Assembly: GCA_023213395.1 (NCBI GenBank) | Contig: CM041465.1 | Location: 147,753,741-147,817,740, forward strand | Length of the DNA stretch: 64,000 nucleotides | Source: Cycas panzhihuaensis | Taxonomy: Eukaryota; Cycadophyta | Direction of reading: 5' to 3' | Part shown: positions 41,392-52,441 of the stretch, piece by piece | How positions within the stretch are numbered: position 1 is the stretch's first letter | Layout: the number at the start of each line of letters is the position of its first letter | Notes under the pieces: generated by a model | The model's input: only the letters and a program-made list of their open reading frames with translations | Databases searched by the model: none | What the model was told of the DNA's origin: nothing | Position numbers and translations under genes: made by a program

Positions 41392-42309
41392 TGCTCTATG
41401 TCTTTGGCTCCTTGTTCTATGAGGAAGTATGTCTCCTTTTCTTTCCTCGATAGTTTTGAGGTACCATTTGGGTACTCTTTTCTCCTTCCTTGGTTTCTCT
41501 TCAATTCTTGATTCTTCCGAAGATTGTTCTTGTTCTTCTGAAGGTGAGTCTTGATGTGAAGCCTATGGAGAGACTTATCCTTCTTAGATGTCTTCTGAAG
41601 TTAAGCCAAATTCTTCTTCAACAGGAATTTCTTGAGAAATAACTTGAGGTGCATTGTCAGACATCTTGATTTGATTTTTATCCTCTTCTACATCTTATTC
41701 ATTAAATATGACATCTTTGCTTACGTAGATCTTATTGGCTTTTGGATCTATGCATTAATAGGCTTTCAAATTCTTGTTGTAACCAATCATAATATATTCT
41801 AGACTCTTAAAATCAAGCTTTGTTCTTTTTCTGTTGGGAATATGAACAAATGCTTGGCATCCAAATACCTTCAGATGACTTACATCTGGTTTTCTTCCTG
41901 TCTAAGCTTCTTTTGGGGTGAGAAGATCCAGTGCCTTTATTGGACTTCAATTCAACAAATAACAAGTTGTGTTCATTGCTTCAACCTAGTAGGATTGCGA
42001 GACCTTTTTCCCATTAACCATGCTACATGCCATTTCCATAATGGCTTTATTTTTTCTTTCTGCAACTTCGTTAGATTGAGGCATATACAAGGTTGTGAAT
42101 TGTCTACGAATTCCATTTGCTTTGCAGTAGCTCAGAACTTTCTTTGAGATGTATTCACCTCGACCATCAGACCTTATGCATTTGATCTTTTCACTTGATT
42201 CTAGTTCCACTTTGGCTTTAAATTCTTTAAAGCTATTAAATACTTATGATTTATTATGAAGAAAGTAAACCCATATTCTCCTAATCAGATCATCAGTAAA
42301 TGTAAGGAG
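41392..42309 (-). pseudogene. pol: Integrase core and hinge of C
   Basis: The minus strand at 41986-42210 holds CIRSDGRGEYISKKVL (second Asp) and NEVAERKNKAIMEM (Glu). Further on, HLKVFGCQAFVHIPNRKRTK and YVSKDVIF follow, with stops at Trp positions (PKEA-stop-TGRKP near 41897). The Ser/Glu-rich hinge to RT is readable, ending RVPKWYLKTIEE. Confidence 0.82.
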
Positions 42310-42774
42310 CTATCTACAACCATTGATTGAATGTGGAATAAGAGGTCCACATATGTCTGTGTGGATTAACTCCAATTTCTTTTGAGCTCGCCATTTGCTT
42401 TCTTTAAAAGGCAACCTATGTTGTTTCCTTGGTTGACAGCTTTTATAGACATAATTATCTGATGTGATGGAAGGGAGTCCATTGACTAGTCCTTCCTTTT
42501 TCATTAACTTTAATTTTTCCATGGGGAGATGTCCATACTTCAAATGCCACAATTTATCATTAAGATTCACAGTTGTACAACCTTTTATATCAGAGAGTAC
42601 CAGGTAGGAAAGTAGCCTATATAGGTCATTACTTTCTACTCCCTTTGCTATTACATTGCCATCGTTTTTCATATCTAGGATGTAACAGAATCCTTCTTCA
42701 TCAAAAATAGTCCTTAGCTTTTTCTTGCTAAATTGAGAGACAGACAAAAGATTCATTTTTAGACCTAGAACCAA
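42310..42774 (-). CDS. pol: GAG-pre-integrase and integrase start of C
   Basis: A 154-codon open frame starts in the protease linker (MVLGLKMNLLSVSQFSKKKL) and contains the zinc domain LWHLKYGHLPMEKLKLM, with the Cys pair altered to YKSCQPRKQHR, and LIHTDICGPLIPHS with the first catalytic Asp intact. It stops inside the core at 42310. Confidence 0.85.
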   Translation of the reverse strand: MVLGLKMNLLSVSQFSKKKLRTIFDEEGFCYILDMKNDGNVIAKGVESNDLYRLLSYLVLSDIKGCTTVNLNDKLWHLKYGHLPMEKLKLMKKEGLVNGLPSITSDNYVYKSCQPRKQHRLPFKESKWRAQKKLELIHTDICGPLIPHSINGCR

Positions 42775-43360
42775 AGTACATTTCCAATCTTTTTGATGCT
42801 ACCTTGCAACTTGATTGCTATCGTTCCCACTCCCTTTATATTCAGGGGGTATTTATCTCCTAGCTCCATCGACCTATTTGAAGTATATGGATGAAGTGTC
42901 TCGAACCAGTGCTCTCTACTAGTCATGTGTCTGAATCAATGTACCATATGTCTTTGTCTTAGAGACCTGTAGTAAGAGCAACAATGAAGGCAGTCTCTTC
43001 TTCTTCATCTCCATCTGTTTGCTTCTTGCTGTAGTTTTTGACTGGACGTTTCCCTCTCTAGATGTTTGCCCTCCTTTGAGGACACTGGTATCGATAGTGT
43101 CCTGATTGTCCACAATGATAGCACATATTAAAAGTTTTACATGAACTTGCAAAATGACTTGTCTTACCACAATTGTAGCATATTGTGGGTTTCGTAATAC
43201 ACCCTCAACCTCTGGTATCTTGCTATTTGCCTCGTGAAGGAGTCCTTACTTTTGGAGTTCGTCCTCTTCCTCTACTTCGCCCTCTTGGTCCTAAGTTTAG
43301 TCTAGAAACAAATGCATCCCCTGGTTCTCTAGAGTCTTCATATCTCTTATTTCTCTATTC
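42775..43360 (-). pseudogene. gag zinc knuckles and protease region of C
   Basis: Two knuckles are readable: CYNCGKTSHFASSC and CYHCGQSGHYRYQC, both CCHC complete. After them comes an Arg/Lys/Glu stretch and a poor protease remnant (WYIDSDT in place of YVDSGA), so the active-site Ser-Gly is lost. Frame breaks occur at 43080 and 42950. Confidence 0.75.
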
Positions 43361-43923
43361 CTACCTTAGCAGCAATGCGGTTAATGTATCCAAGGTCATT
43401 GTTGCAATTTGATCATTGTTGATTATTGTGTTTATGGTTACATCGAAGGACTTAGGCAGTTTACTGGCTACCATTTCTACCAACTCTTGATCTGTGATCG
43501 TTGCACTTGCACTAGAAATGCCATTTCTCAAGAAAATAACTTTGTGGATGAATTCAATCACTGGTTCTATTTTTTTCATGTGAAGCTTAAACAATTCTTT
43601 GTTCAAGGCAACTATTCTAGCCTTATTCTTTTGCCCAAATAAATTTTCAAAACATTTCCAAATGGTAGAAGAGGAGGTCAATTTTTCTACATACATGAGG
43701 AGGGGATCTGATATTGAAAATTTTAACACTATGACTCCTACATTATCCCTTTCTTCCTAGTTTGTTAGATCTGGTCCTACTGTACCAGGTTTTGATTCTT
43801 GCCCAATTGCAATCCTCCATGCATTCTTGGCTCTTAATAATGTCTTTATTTTTATCTTCTAGACATGATAGTTAATGTCTGTAAGTTTGTCCATATCAGA
43901 GAAGGCAAGAATAGAGGAAGCCA
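43361..43923 (-). pseudogene. gag: gag capsid region of C
   Basis: The minus-strand start MASSILAFSDMDKLTDINYH resembles the B Gag start. The 122-codon piece 43361-43729 reads ISDPLLMYVEKL, NLFGQKNKARIVALNKELFK, VASKLPKSFDVTINTI and MTLDTLTALLL. A stop at the Trp/Tyr positions interrupts the N-terminal part. Confidence 0.8.
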
Positions 43924-44472
43924 TTTCTAATTTAAAAAATTGCAAGTACAAGCCCTAGGTCGTACAACTATATGGAATTCCGTATGGTACTTGACCCCAG
44001 TACGCATGAGAATGAGAAATACCTCAAAGTGAAGCTTTTGACGAGAGGAATGCAGATCTATAATTTGTTTTTGAAAAGAGTTCCGAAATCGAGAGAAAAT
44101 CAATCCACAAGCATTAAATGGGCGGCTATGGTTTCACATAAAATTATTCAATTCTTAAAAAATACTCAGCAAAATTCTTCAAAAAGGCATTCAATAGATC
44201 TGTATGGTCTGAACAATGATTTTTAGACAGTTATTATTCGAGATCAGAGCCAAAATCTGAGAAAAATCAGGTTCTCCTTTTCCAACCTGCGCGGTTGAAA
44301 AATGCCCAAAACACTCTCGAAACTACCTTTGATCACTTTGGTGCAGAAGAGAAAGATGACGAGGACCTCGTGATCTATAATTTGGGAAAGTTTTGTGTCA
44401 ATCAGAGTACTTGTTTTTTTCTTGTCCGTACCACGGTTCTATACACTAATTCCATACACCTTCTACAGGTGT
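43924..44472 (-). other. 5' leader of C, part next to gag
   Basis: Non-coding. It contains GTAC-rich words similar to the B leader. D is inserted at 44473, and the leader resumes at 47469. Confidence 0.6.
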
Positions 44473-44477
44473 CTTCT

Positions 44478-45027
44478 TGTGAAGAGAGGCTAGATGGCCT
44501 CAACAGTCCCAAGATCTTAAAACTAGGATCACTCTAGTTCTAGTTGCAGAAATACAAACAAGTATAATAATCTCAAGGAAAATAGAGAGCAAAGAGACAA
44601 AGCACAAATGAAGGAGCAAGAGAAAATGATACCCAATATGTGGAGTTGGAATTGGTCCAACCTCCAAAGAATGAAACGATTTGATTAGCAACCGACATAA
44701 CAATGTCTGGTCCAACTCTCTTATGAGACAATGAGGAGAGGTCTCATTATATAGAGAGATGAGAGACCTAAGGCCTTGGATGTTTGACAAGTGTCAAACA
44801 TCCAAGATACATGGCTTGCATGTAGGACATGTGTCCTTTTGGGCTCTCATGTGAGCAGAAATGCATGAGGGTCCATTTGACCCTTTAGTGACAACGTTGT
44901 GTCACTAGAAAGAATGTGGGTGTGCACTTTATCACTTAAGTGATAAGTCACCCCTAAAGTACAAAAGTACACATATTACATAAAAATTAAAGTACATAAT
45001 CTTAACATGTAAACATAAGGTTTAACA
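44478..45027 (-). repeat. 3' LTR of D
   Basis: Minus-strand TGTTAAACCTTATG to gaagacttcaca-like end, 550 bp. It includes the acttaagtgataa palindrome near 44928-44945 and a second near-palindrome tagtgacaacgttgtgtcacta near 44886-44908. Confidence 0.9.
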
Positions 45028-45621
45028 CCCCCCCTTACTGTTTACAATGTTAAGTCGGACACCAAGACCATCTCTGAATTTTACAAACTTTTCTCTACCA
45101 AGAGGCTTGGTAAAGATGTCTGCTATATGCTCCTCTATTGGTCTGTACTGGAGGTTGATCTCACCATTCTGAATATACTCTCTGATGAAGTGATGGTGAA
45201 CCTCGATGTGTTTTGTTCGTGCATGAAAGACTGGATTCTTAGCTAACTTGAGCACACTTTGATTGTCGCAATGTATCCTGGTGGGGTGACCCTGCTCAAG
45301 TCCAAGTTCCCCAAGAATCTGTTGTAGCCAAATAGCCTCACAAGCTGCGCTGATTGCAACTTTGTACTCTGCTTCGGTGGAGGACAAGCTAACTTTGGGG
45401 TGCTTCTTGCAATTCCACGAAACAATTGCTGAACCAAGGGAAAAACAGTATCCCGAGGTTGATCTCCTGCTATATTGGCAACCTGCCCAATCAGAATCTG
45501 AGAACCCTTCCAGAGTGAAGTTCTTATTATGTGCGTACTCAAGGCCATGCTGCAAGGTGCCTTTGATGTACTTAAGTATGCGTTGGCGCATTCCAAAGTG
45601 TATCCGATTGGGTTGAGACAT
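45028..45621 (-). CDS. pol: RNase H of D (open)
   Basis: A 199-codon minus-strand frame (45022-45621) begins MSQPNRIHFGMRQRILKYIK and reads GFSDSDWAGCQYSRRSTSGY, CKKHPKVSLSSTEAEYKVAI, CDNQSVLKLAKNPVFHARTK, HHHFIREYIQNGEINLQY, IFTKPLGREKF and VRLNIVNSKGGC. It is the best preserved A-family RNase H in the window and runs into the polypurine tract (complement of 45028-45040). All acidic blocks of the domain are present. Confidence 0.9.
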
Positions 45622-46196
45622 GTAACGTGAGCAAATCCCAACAACAAATGAAATATCCGATTAGTGTTGGTGAGATAAATGAAACTGTCAATCAATTGCC
45701 GGTAAAGTGTGGGATCTGCCAGTGCAGCATCCTCATTGAGAGTAAGCTTAGATCCATTCTCCATAGGTGTAGGCGTTGTTTTGCAGTAGTGCATCCTGAA
45801 CCGCTGCAAAATGTCTCAAGAATATTTCGCTTGGGAGATGAAGATATAGCCTCGTTGTTGCCATATCTCAAAGCCTAAAAAATAATGGAGAAGTCCAAGA
45901 TCTGTCATCTCAAAACTTCTCTTCAAATCATCTTGGAGAATGTGAATCATGTTAGTGTCACTACCAGTGATCACTGAGTCATCTACATACAAGGCAACAA
46001 AAATTACATGGTTCTTTTCATTTTTTATATACAGATTAGGATCTGAAGTAGATCGATGAAACCCATGTCTCAAGAAGTAGTCATCGATCTTCGAGTACCA
46101 TGCCCTTGGAGCTTGCTTCAAGCCATATAACGCCTTTTTTAGGTGATATACAAAATGCTCCTTGCCTTGTACTTTGTATCCGGGAGGTTGCTCCAC
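45622..46196 (-). pseudogene. pol: RT C-half of D
   Basis: The piece 45816-46196 starts MEQPPGYKVQGKEHFVYHLK and has YGLKQAPRAWYSKIDDYFL and VALYVDDSVITGSD with an intact YVDD, then LLHYFLGFEIW and a stop. The link to RNase H (45622-45815) has one frameshift. The N-half of RT with the first catalytic Asp is deleted. Confidence 0.88.
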
Positions 46197-47173
46197 TTTT
46201 TATAACTTAAAGTTCAAATACTAAAGTTTTGCAAATGATTCTTTTAAAAAATCAAAAGAGAAAATCAAAATTTTGAGTTTTTGAACGGGCGGCGGCCGTG
46301 GAGCTATAGATGTTCGTATCTCCTCACTGAGAGCTCAGTTTGGGCTGAAATTTCAGCCACAGGGGTGCAGTACCCATAGCAAGGTTCCTCTGAAAGTTCA
46401 GAGTCTGAGACTGAGTATTGAGAGAGAACTGAGTTTTTGAAATTTCTGGAGGGCTCCCCTATCATTGTGAAGCGGCGGTAAATGCATTGTGTGGGATTCA
46501 AAGCCCGCAAGAATCACCGAACTTCTTCTTTGAACTATCCTCCAGTAGTTTGCGTGTTTGATTTTGGACAGCAAGCTTAATATGAGTGAAAAGCAGTGAC
46601 AAACCTCGCTTTTGATGAAAAATTCACCGAAAATAGTGAAAAACTCCTCTGCCGCTAAGTATCTTCACAGATCAATTTCAGATTGTTAATTTTGACTTGA
46701 GAGCTGATTTCTAGCAAGAAACAAGCTAAATACAAATAACACTAAGGGTTTTGAGTTCCTTAGTGGGGTTTGAGGCTAAAATGGCCCGAAACAATTCACT
46801 GCTTGCAAAAGGTTTAAAAACTTGAAACAAACTTCATTAAAGAGTTTCAGTGAGCTGCATAATATGCTAGCACTTGAACTATGAGAAGAAATAACTTAGA
46901 AATTTTGATTTTTAATGAAAAAACCATAAAAAACGTGAGTACTTTGTTAAAAAACCTTGTAAAAAATATGATTTTTTTTTTTTTTTTTTTTTTCAGATTT
47001 GAGTAAAGCTCCTCCTTTTAAAATATTCCAGCCAAGTCTTGAACCTGCAAAAAATCTTCAAACAAACCTTGGATTGCCTTCAGAGTGCAAAGGTCGTCAC
47101 CAAGGGTTTGAATGCTTTCTTCAAATCTCCTTGAGCGGTCAGAAACCGAGCAGGAGGGAGCTAGTCTCCTCTT
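46197..47173 (-). other. 5' leader of D
   Basis: No gene. It contains a T-run at 46972-46993. The leader is joined directly to RT at 46196/46197, marking the internal deletion. Confidence 0.6.
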
Positions 47174-47185
47174 GCTCTGATACCA
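47174..47185 (-). promoter_or_regulatory. Primer binding site of D
   Basis: Minus-strand tggtatcagagc, two bases from the LTR end at 47188. Confidence 0.88.
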
Positions 47186-47187
47186 AA

Positions 47188-47463
47188 TGTGAAAAGAGGC
47201 TAGATGGCCTCAACAGTCCCAAGATCTAGAAACTAGGATCACTCTAGTTCTAGTTGCAGAAATACAAACAAGTATAATAATCTCAAGGAAGATAGAGAGC
47301 AAAGAGGCAAAGCACAAATGAAGGAGCAAGAGAAAATGATACCCAATATATGTGGGTGTGCACTTTATCATTTAAGTGATAAGTCACCCCTAAAGTACAA
47401 AAGTATACATATTGCATAAAAATTAAAGTACATAATCTTAACATGTAAACATAAGGTTTAACA
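47188..47463 (-). repeat. 5' LTR of D, internally deleted
   Basis: 276 bp. Both ends match 44478-45027 but the middle is missing after gatacccaatat. The palindrome half-site region is kept (tttatcatttaagtgataag). Confidence 0.9.
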
Positions 47464-47649
47464 CTTCTTTCACTTGTTTCTTCTCTTTGACAGACTACGA
47501 GCTGTTGTCTTTGCCTGACTCTGGCTTATTCTTCATAGATTGACTTGTTATCTTGTTCTTGACTGGACGCTTCCTCCTTATCTTTGTCTTCTACTAGACT
47601 CTCTCTTTCAGAGGCTCATAAACCCTCTCTCAAACAGGCAAGAGGACCC

Positions 47650-47661
47650 GCTCTGATACCA
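47650..47661 (-). promoter_or_regulatory. Primer binding site of C
   Basis: Minus-strand tggtatcagagc abutting the C 5' LTR at 47662. The C leader piece between D and this site is 47469-47649. Confidence 0.9.
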
Positions 47662-47891
47662 TGTTAAGAAACTACTAAGAAATGATAGAAAATACTTGAT
47701 TTATTATGGAGGAGAGGTGTCCTGAATATATACAGTTAGGGTTTGTAACCCCCAAGAAATTAAATGTAATCGAAACATGAAATTGTGATATTTGTCTGAC
47801 ATGTGTCCAACACAGACTTATAAGTTACATTCTTTAGGGGTTTATTACATTACCACTTTAGACTCCTAAGATAAAACATTACATTTTGATA
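47662..47891 (-). repeat. 5' LTR of C
   Basis: 230 bp, matched to 39617-39844. On the minus strand the terminal TG is mutated to TA (tatcaaaatgtaatg). Followed by gtcaa, the target duplication. Confidence 0.88.
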
Positions 47892-47896
47892 GTCAA

Positions 47897-49517
47897 ATAT
47901 TCAGCAATTCTCTCATACCAAGAAGGGATGTCTTTGACAAAAAAGAGATTATGACCTTGAAAGTCGTCAGCCACTCCTACTGTTGTTTCTTGTTCTTAAA
48001 TTTTTGAAAGCTAATCCACCACAACATGTTTTTCTCCTTTCTTTACCATAATTTTGAACATAAACTCCTCAAAGAGCATGAACCAACAATTGATTCTTTC
48101 TTAGAGAATTGGCTTGTTAATCAAATACTGCAAAGCTTAGTGGTCCACAAAGAAAACAAAGGGATTAGCTAACGGATAATGTCTGAACTTCTGCATGGCA
48201 TATACCATGCCTAGTCCTTCCCTTTTTGTGACTGAACAATTGCGTTCAATTGAGGTTAGCTTTGTGCTTGCAAAATAAATAGGAAGATCTACTTTTTCAT
48301 CTGCCAGTTAGGCTAGGACACATCTAATGGCATGCATCGAGGCATACGCATGGACGTGAAATGGTTTCTCTCAATCAAGAAATCTCAACATAGGGGCTTG
48401 AAGTACCTTTTTTTTCAAAAGGTCGAATGGCATTTGTTGTTTTAGTGTCCACTCCTAAGCCGTTGTTTTCTTTAACAACACTTCTAAGGGATGGGCAATT
48501 TAGGCATACCTGCATATGAATTTGCAGTAGTATGCTATCATTACCAAAAATCCTTTTAGATTCTTTGCATTTTTGTGGCATTGGAAAGTTCAAAATAACA
48601 GATACCTTCATCGGATCTGTCAACATTCCTTTCTTTGTTACAATGTGCTCGAGCAACGAACTGAATGGTATCATAAAGGTATACTTTTCTAGATTCAGAC
48701 AAAGTTTACTTTTCCTGCAAATTTCAAGCATTGAACGTAAGTTGCGCAAATGATTTTTCAACAAGCTATACATTTTCCAGTCATCCAGGAAAACTTTGAT
48801 AGTTTTTCTTATCACATCTCTAAAAATATTTAGAATAACCCTTTGAAAAGTAGCAGGTGCATTTGTAAGTCCAAATGGCATCGTCCGATATGCATACGTG
48901 CCCCATTCAGTAACAGAAGTGGTCTTTAGGGGCTATCCTGACCTGGTTGTAGCTGCTGAACCCATCTGTGAATGAGAAGACTTCGTGCCGAATGACCTTT
49001 TCTAGCACATTTTCTGTGAATGGGATGGGAAGAGGATCTCTCTTAGTGGCTTTGTTCAAAGCCCTATAATCCACACAGACACACAATTTCCCATTTTTCT
49101 TTGGTACAACCACTGCTAGGCAAACCCATTTGCTATTTACTACCTCAAAAATGTGTACTGCTACCAATAATTTTTTTAACTCAGTTTTGACCTACTCCTT
49201 GTATTTCAGGTTCATTGTATAGGGCCTTTGCCTGACTAGTTTCGTGTTTTCCAACAGCTCAATTTTATCTTCTTCAAGCTCTAGGGGAATCCCCTTTCAG
49301 GTTCTAATAGGACCATGCAAAGAGATCCTTATACTCCATAAAAAGAGATGTTGCTTGCTGAATTGTTTCTTGGTCCCAATAGTTGCCTACGTTGACTAGT
49401 CTGGGTTTCGCCTCAGTTCTAATGTTGATCTTCTTCAATTGAAGATTTTTCCCTTGGATCGCCTTCCCATTAGGTTACAATTCGTAGGTTGGGGTTTGGT
49501 TGATCTCTTGTTGTCCA
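47897..49517 (-). pseudogene. pol: RT and RNase H of gypsy E
   Basis: The minus strand at 48907-49167 reads VVPKKNGKLCVCVDYRALNK and FTDGFSSYNQVRIAPKD. The piece 48375-48881 reads MPFGLTNAPATFQRVILNIF, the catalytic VFLDDW with both Asp, and LNLEKYTFMI. Then the RNase H block GLGMVYAMQKFRHYPLANPF and FFVDH lies near 48130-48250. There are frame breaks between pieces. Upstream RT is readable to RQRPYTMNLKYKE near 49215, then the sequence meets the F LTR at 49518. Confidence 0.85.
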
Positions 49518-50065
49518 TGTTGAAAGGGCCAAAAGGCCTATGAAACCCAAGCTCTAGGAGATAGATTCACTCTAGTTCTAGAAAGCAAGAAATCTAGACT
49601 AACAATGAAAATAAGATTAACATGAGCAAGATCAAAGCACAAAGAGAGAGAGCAAATGATACCAAATGGGAGGAGATGAAATTTGGTCCAATCTCCAAAT
49701 GAATATCAGTTTGATTAACAACTTGGCAGCAGTAACAATATATCTCCAACTCTATATGAGAAACATGAGAAGAGATCTCAATATATAGAGTGACACAAGA
49801 GACCTAAGGCATTGGATGTTTGACGAGTGTGAAACATCCAAGGGACATGCCTTGCATGAAGGACATGTGTCCTTTTGGGCCCTTAAGTGAGAAAAAGTGC
49901 ATGGGGATCCATTTGACACTTAAGTAACAATGTTGTGTCACTAGGAAAGAATGTGGGTGTGCACTTTATCATTTAAGTGATAAGTCACCCCACAAAGTAC
50001 AAAAGTACAAATAATACATGAAAAATAAAGTAGATACACTTAACATGTAAACATAAGTTTTAACA
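49518..50065 (-). repeat. 3' LTR of F
   Basis: 548 bp, from the minus-strand start TGTTAAAACTTATG to ...ctttcaaca. It contains the tcatttaagtgataa variant of the family palindrome near 49968-49983. Followed by a C-rich run (50066-50082), the complement of the polypurine tract. Confidence 0.87.
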
Positions 50066-50085
50066 CCCCTCCCCTCCCCCCTTTA

Positions 50086-50740
50086 TTATTTACAATGTTA
50101 AGTCAGACCCCTGGACCATCTCTAAATTTTACAAAATTTTCTCTACTAAGTGGCTTGGTAAAGATATCTGTTGTCTGTTGCTCTATAGGTCTATACTGGA
50201 GGTTGATCTCACCATTCTGCACATGCTCTCTGATGAAGTGATGATGAACCTCAATGTGTTTGGTCCTTGTATGAAAAACATTATTGTTGGCCAACTTGAG
50301 CACACTTTGATTGTTGCAATATATCCTAGTGGGGTGATCCTACTCAAGTCCAAGCTCCCCAAGAATCCGTCGGAGCTTTATAGCTTCACAAGCTATAGTG
50401 ACTGCAACTTTGTATTCTAGTTTAGTGGAGGACAAGGTAACATTGGGTTGCTTCTTGCGACTCCACGAAACAACTCCTGAACCAAGGGTAAAACAATAAC
50501 CCGAGGTTGATCTCCTGCTATCTTGGTAACCTAACCAATCAAAATCTGAGAACCCTTCTAGAGTGAAGTTCTCATTATGTGCATACTGAAGGCCATGCTG
50601 CAATGTGTCTTTGATGCATTTGAGTATGCATTTGGCTGCATTCCAATGTTTCTGATTGGGTTGAGACATGTATCTGGAGCAAATCCCAACTGCAAATCAG
50701 ATGTCTGGACGAGTGTTGGGGAGATAGATGAGGCTACCAA
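50086..50740 (-). pseudogene. pol: RNase H of F
   Basis: Two open pieces, 50340-50669 with NQKHWNAAKCILKCIKDTL and SSTKLEYKVAV, and 50103-50303 with NNVFHTRTKHIEVHHHFIRE and IFTKPLSRENFVKFRDGPGV. DSDW is DFDW, which loses an acidic residue. A stop at 50337 separates the pieces. Confidence 0.83.
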
Positions 50741-51640
50741 TCAACTGCTAGTAAAAAGTGGGATCTGCTAGTTCAACTTCCTCATTGAGAGTAAGCTTTG
50801 TTCCATTCTCCATGGGTGTAGGCGCTGATTTGCAGTTATGCATCTTGAACCACTGCAAAATGTCTCAAGAATATTTGGCTTGGGAGATGAAGATATAGTT
50901 TGACTATTGCCATACCTCAAAGCCTAAAAATAATGGAGAAGTCCAAGATCTGTCATCTCAAAACTCCTCTTCAGATCATCCTAGAGAATCTAAACCATCT
51001 TAGTGTCATTACAAGTGATCATTAAGTCATCAACATACAAGACAATGAAGATAGCATGGTCTTTTCCAACTCTGATATACGAACTAGGATCTGAAGTATA
51101 TCGATGATATCCATGTCTCAAAAAATAATCATCAATCTTTGAGTACGATGCTCTTGGAGCTTGTTTCAAATCATATAATGCCTTTTTTAGGCGACAAACC
51201 AAGTGCTCCCTGCCTTGTACTTTATAACCAGGAGGTTGCTCCAAGTATACCTCTTCTTGAAGATTGCCATTGAGAAAGATGCTCTTCATATCCATCTAAA
51301 AAACTGAGCATTTGCATTGAGCTGCCAAGGCCAAGATGTGTCTAATGGTGTTCATGTTGGCAACAGGTGCAAAAGTCTCTTGATAGTCTATGCCTTCTTT
51401 TTGTTTGAAGCCTTTGGCAACAAGGTGGGCCTTCTAGCGCTTAAGTGTACCATCAGAATGGAATTTGGTCATGTAGACCCATTTACTGCTGATTACTTGT
51501 TTGTATTTAGGCAATTTAAGCAAATCCCAAGTTCTATTCTTTTCAATAGAATGGGTTTCTTCATCCATGGCAACCTTCCAATTTCCATTTTTAGAAGCCT
51601 CCTCAAAAGTGGAAGGCTCATCAACACAAAGCACTTTAGC
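50741..51640 (-). pseudogene. pol: Reverse transcriptase of F
   Basis: The piece 50990-51295 keeps MDMKSIFLNGNLQEEVYLEQ with the first Asp, YDLKQAPRASYSKID and IVLYVDDLMITCND with an intact YVDD. The N-terminal piece 51434-51634 reads STFEEASKNGNWKVAMDEET and YKQVISSKWVYMTKF. Stops lie at 51296 and in the linker. This copy shows the Gln that is a stop in A. Confidence 0.85.
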
Positions 51641-52056
51641 AATAAGTGCATAATTGGTTTGCTGCTTGTATTTTCATGGACGTTTTCCTTCAACAATCTA
51701 GCTATCCTAAACAGTTTGAGTATACCATTTGGGCAACTTTTTGACTGATGTAACTTGAACCTCAAGATCTTTTGGTCTAAGTGGTTGAACAACAAAAGAT
51801 GTACTAGGATCAAGTGGAGCCAATTCTGATGATGTGGACGGACCAACAGGTGCAGATGATGTGCATGGTGTGGAAGATTGAGAGGGAAGGAAAGCCTCAA
51901 CATTCTTTTTGACTTTATCAATAGGATGTTGGATGGATGCGAAATCCAACTCCTTATGTTCATCTTCAACAAAGATTATATCTCTTGAGACATGCATTTT
52001 CTTCCCAATAGGATCTCATGCATCCTTGCTCTATGGGCACTTCTATTGCCACTTTT
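51641..52056 (-). pseudogene. pol: Integrase C-terminal end and hinge of F
   Basis: The minus-strand piece 51707-51997 reads MHVSRDIIFVEDEHKELDFA, the Ser/Thr/Pro-rich hinge and LEVQVTSVKKLPKWYTQTV. The stretch up to 52056 retains DPIGKKM with several stops. The protein ends at the G LTR. Confidence 0.8.
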
Positions 52057-52429
52057 TGTTAGAATGACGGATATGAGCTAGTCTCACAACATAAATCACA
52101 TGCAAAATGAAGCAAGAGGTGATGATACGTCAACAAGACTAAACTCTCCAATTCTCATTAAGAAGAATGCATGGTACAGTTACATATCTATAACTTTACA
52201 TTAAGTCTAAACATAAGAGGTGGTTCAACAAACTCTAACGCTCCCATGAAATTTGGTGTGCTCAAACCACCTCATAAATGTCTTGAGTATCTTGGACTTC
52301 TAGAACTTTGACCAAATATATTCTCTCTCTAGAATATTCTTATATAGAAGATTCCATGTTAGGAATTATTCTAATGAACCTAAAATAAACTTAAATGAAA
52401 TGAAATGGGAATGTACATTATTTCTAACA
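52057..52429 (-). repeat. 3' LTR of G
   Basis: 373 bp, minus-strand TGTTAGAAATAATG to ...tctaaca. About 25 bp longer than the 5' LTR, which lacks a stretch around agtctaaacataag. Confidence 0.9.
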
Positions 52430-52441
52430 CCCTCCCATAAT

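Larger units (their letters stand above)
44478..47463 (-). mobile_element. Internally deleted copia D (A family), nested in C
   Basis: LTRs at 44478-45027 and 47188-47463, flanked by a perfect 5-bp duplication cttct (44473-44477 and 47464-47468), show a genuine insertion into the C leader. Inside, only RNase H and the RT C-half remain; gag, protease, integrase and the RT N-half are missing, and RT is fused to leader sequence at 46197. The 5' LTR lacks about 270 bp relative to the 3' LTR. Confidence 0.92.
39617..47891 (-). mobile_element. Ty1/copia element C, carrying nested copia D
   Basis: LTRs 39617-39844 and 47662-47891 and a perfect 5-bp target duplication gtcaa delimit the element. Minus-strand order is primer site, leader (split by D), gag, two zinc knuckles, GAG-pre-integrase, integrase, RT, RNase H, polypurine tract. 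It belongs to the B family (LTR words gtaatgttttatct, similar Gag knuckles). It is inserted in gypsy E between RNase H and integrase. Inactive because of stops and a YVED box. Confidence 0.92.
37665..49517 (-). mobile_element. Ty3/gypsy element E, split by copia C
   Basis: On the minus strand: RT (48375-49167 and upstream to 49510), RNase H (47892-48370), [C insertion 39617-47891], integrase (38403-39616), the TIR element and the downstream extra ORF. It is the copy 2 counterpart of M but without M's internal deletion. Its gag, protease and 5' LTR are absent because F begins at 49518. Integrase after RT places it in Ty3/gypsy; the extra ORF after integrase suggests an Athila/Tat-like layout. 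Confidence 0.82.
49518..52056 (-). mobile_element. Copia F (A family), 5' part missing
   Basis: On the minus strand: 3' LTR (49518-50065), polypurine tract complement, RNase H, RT, hinge and the end of integrase up to DPIGKKMHVSRD, where G begins at 52057. Integrase core, protease, gag and 5' LTR are not found on the far side of G, so F is truncated. It inserted into gypsy E RT. Confidence 0.85.
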
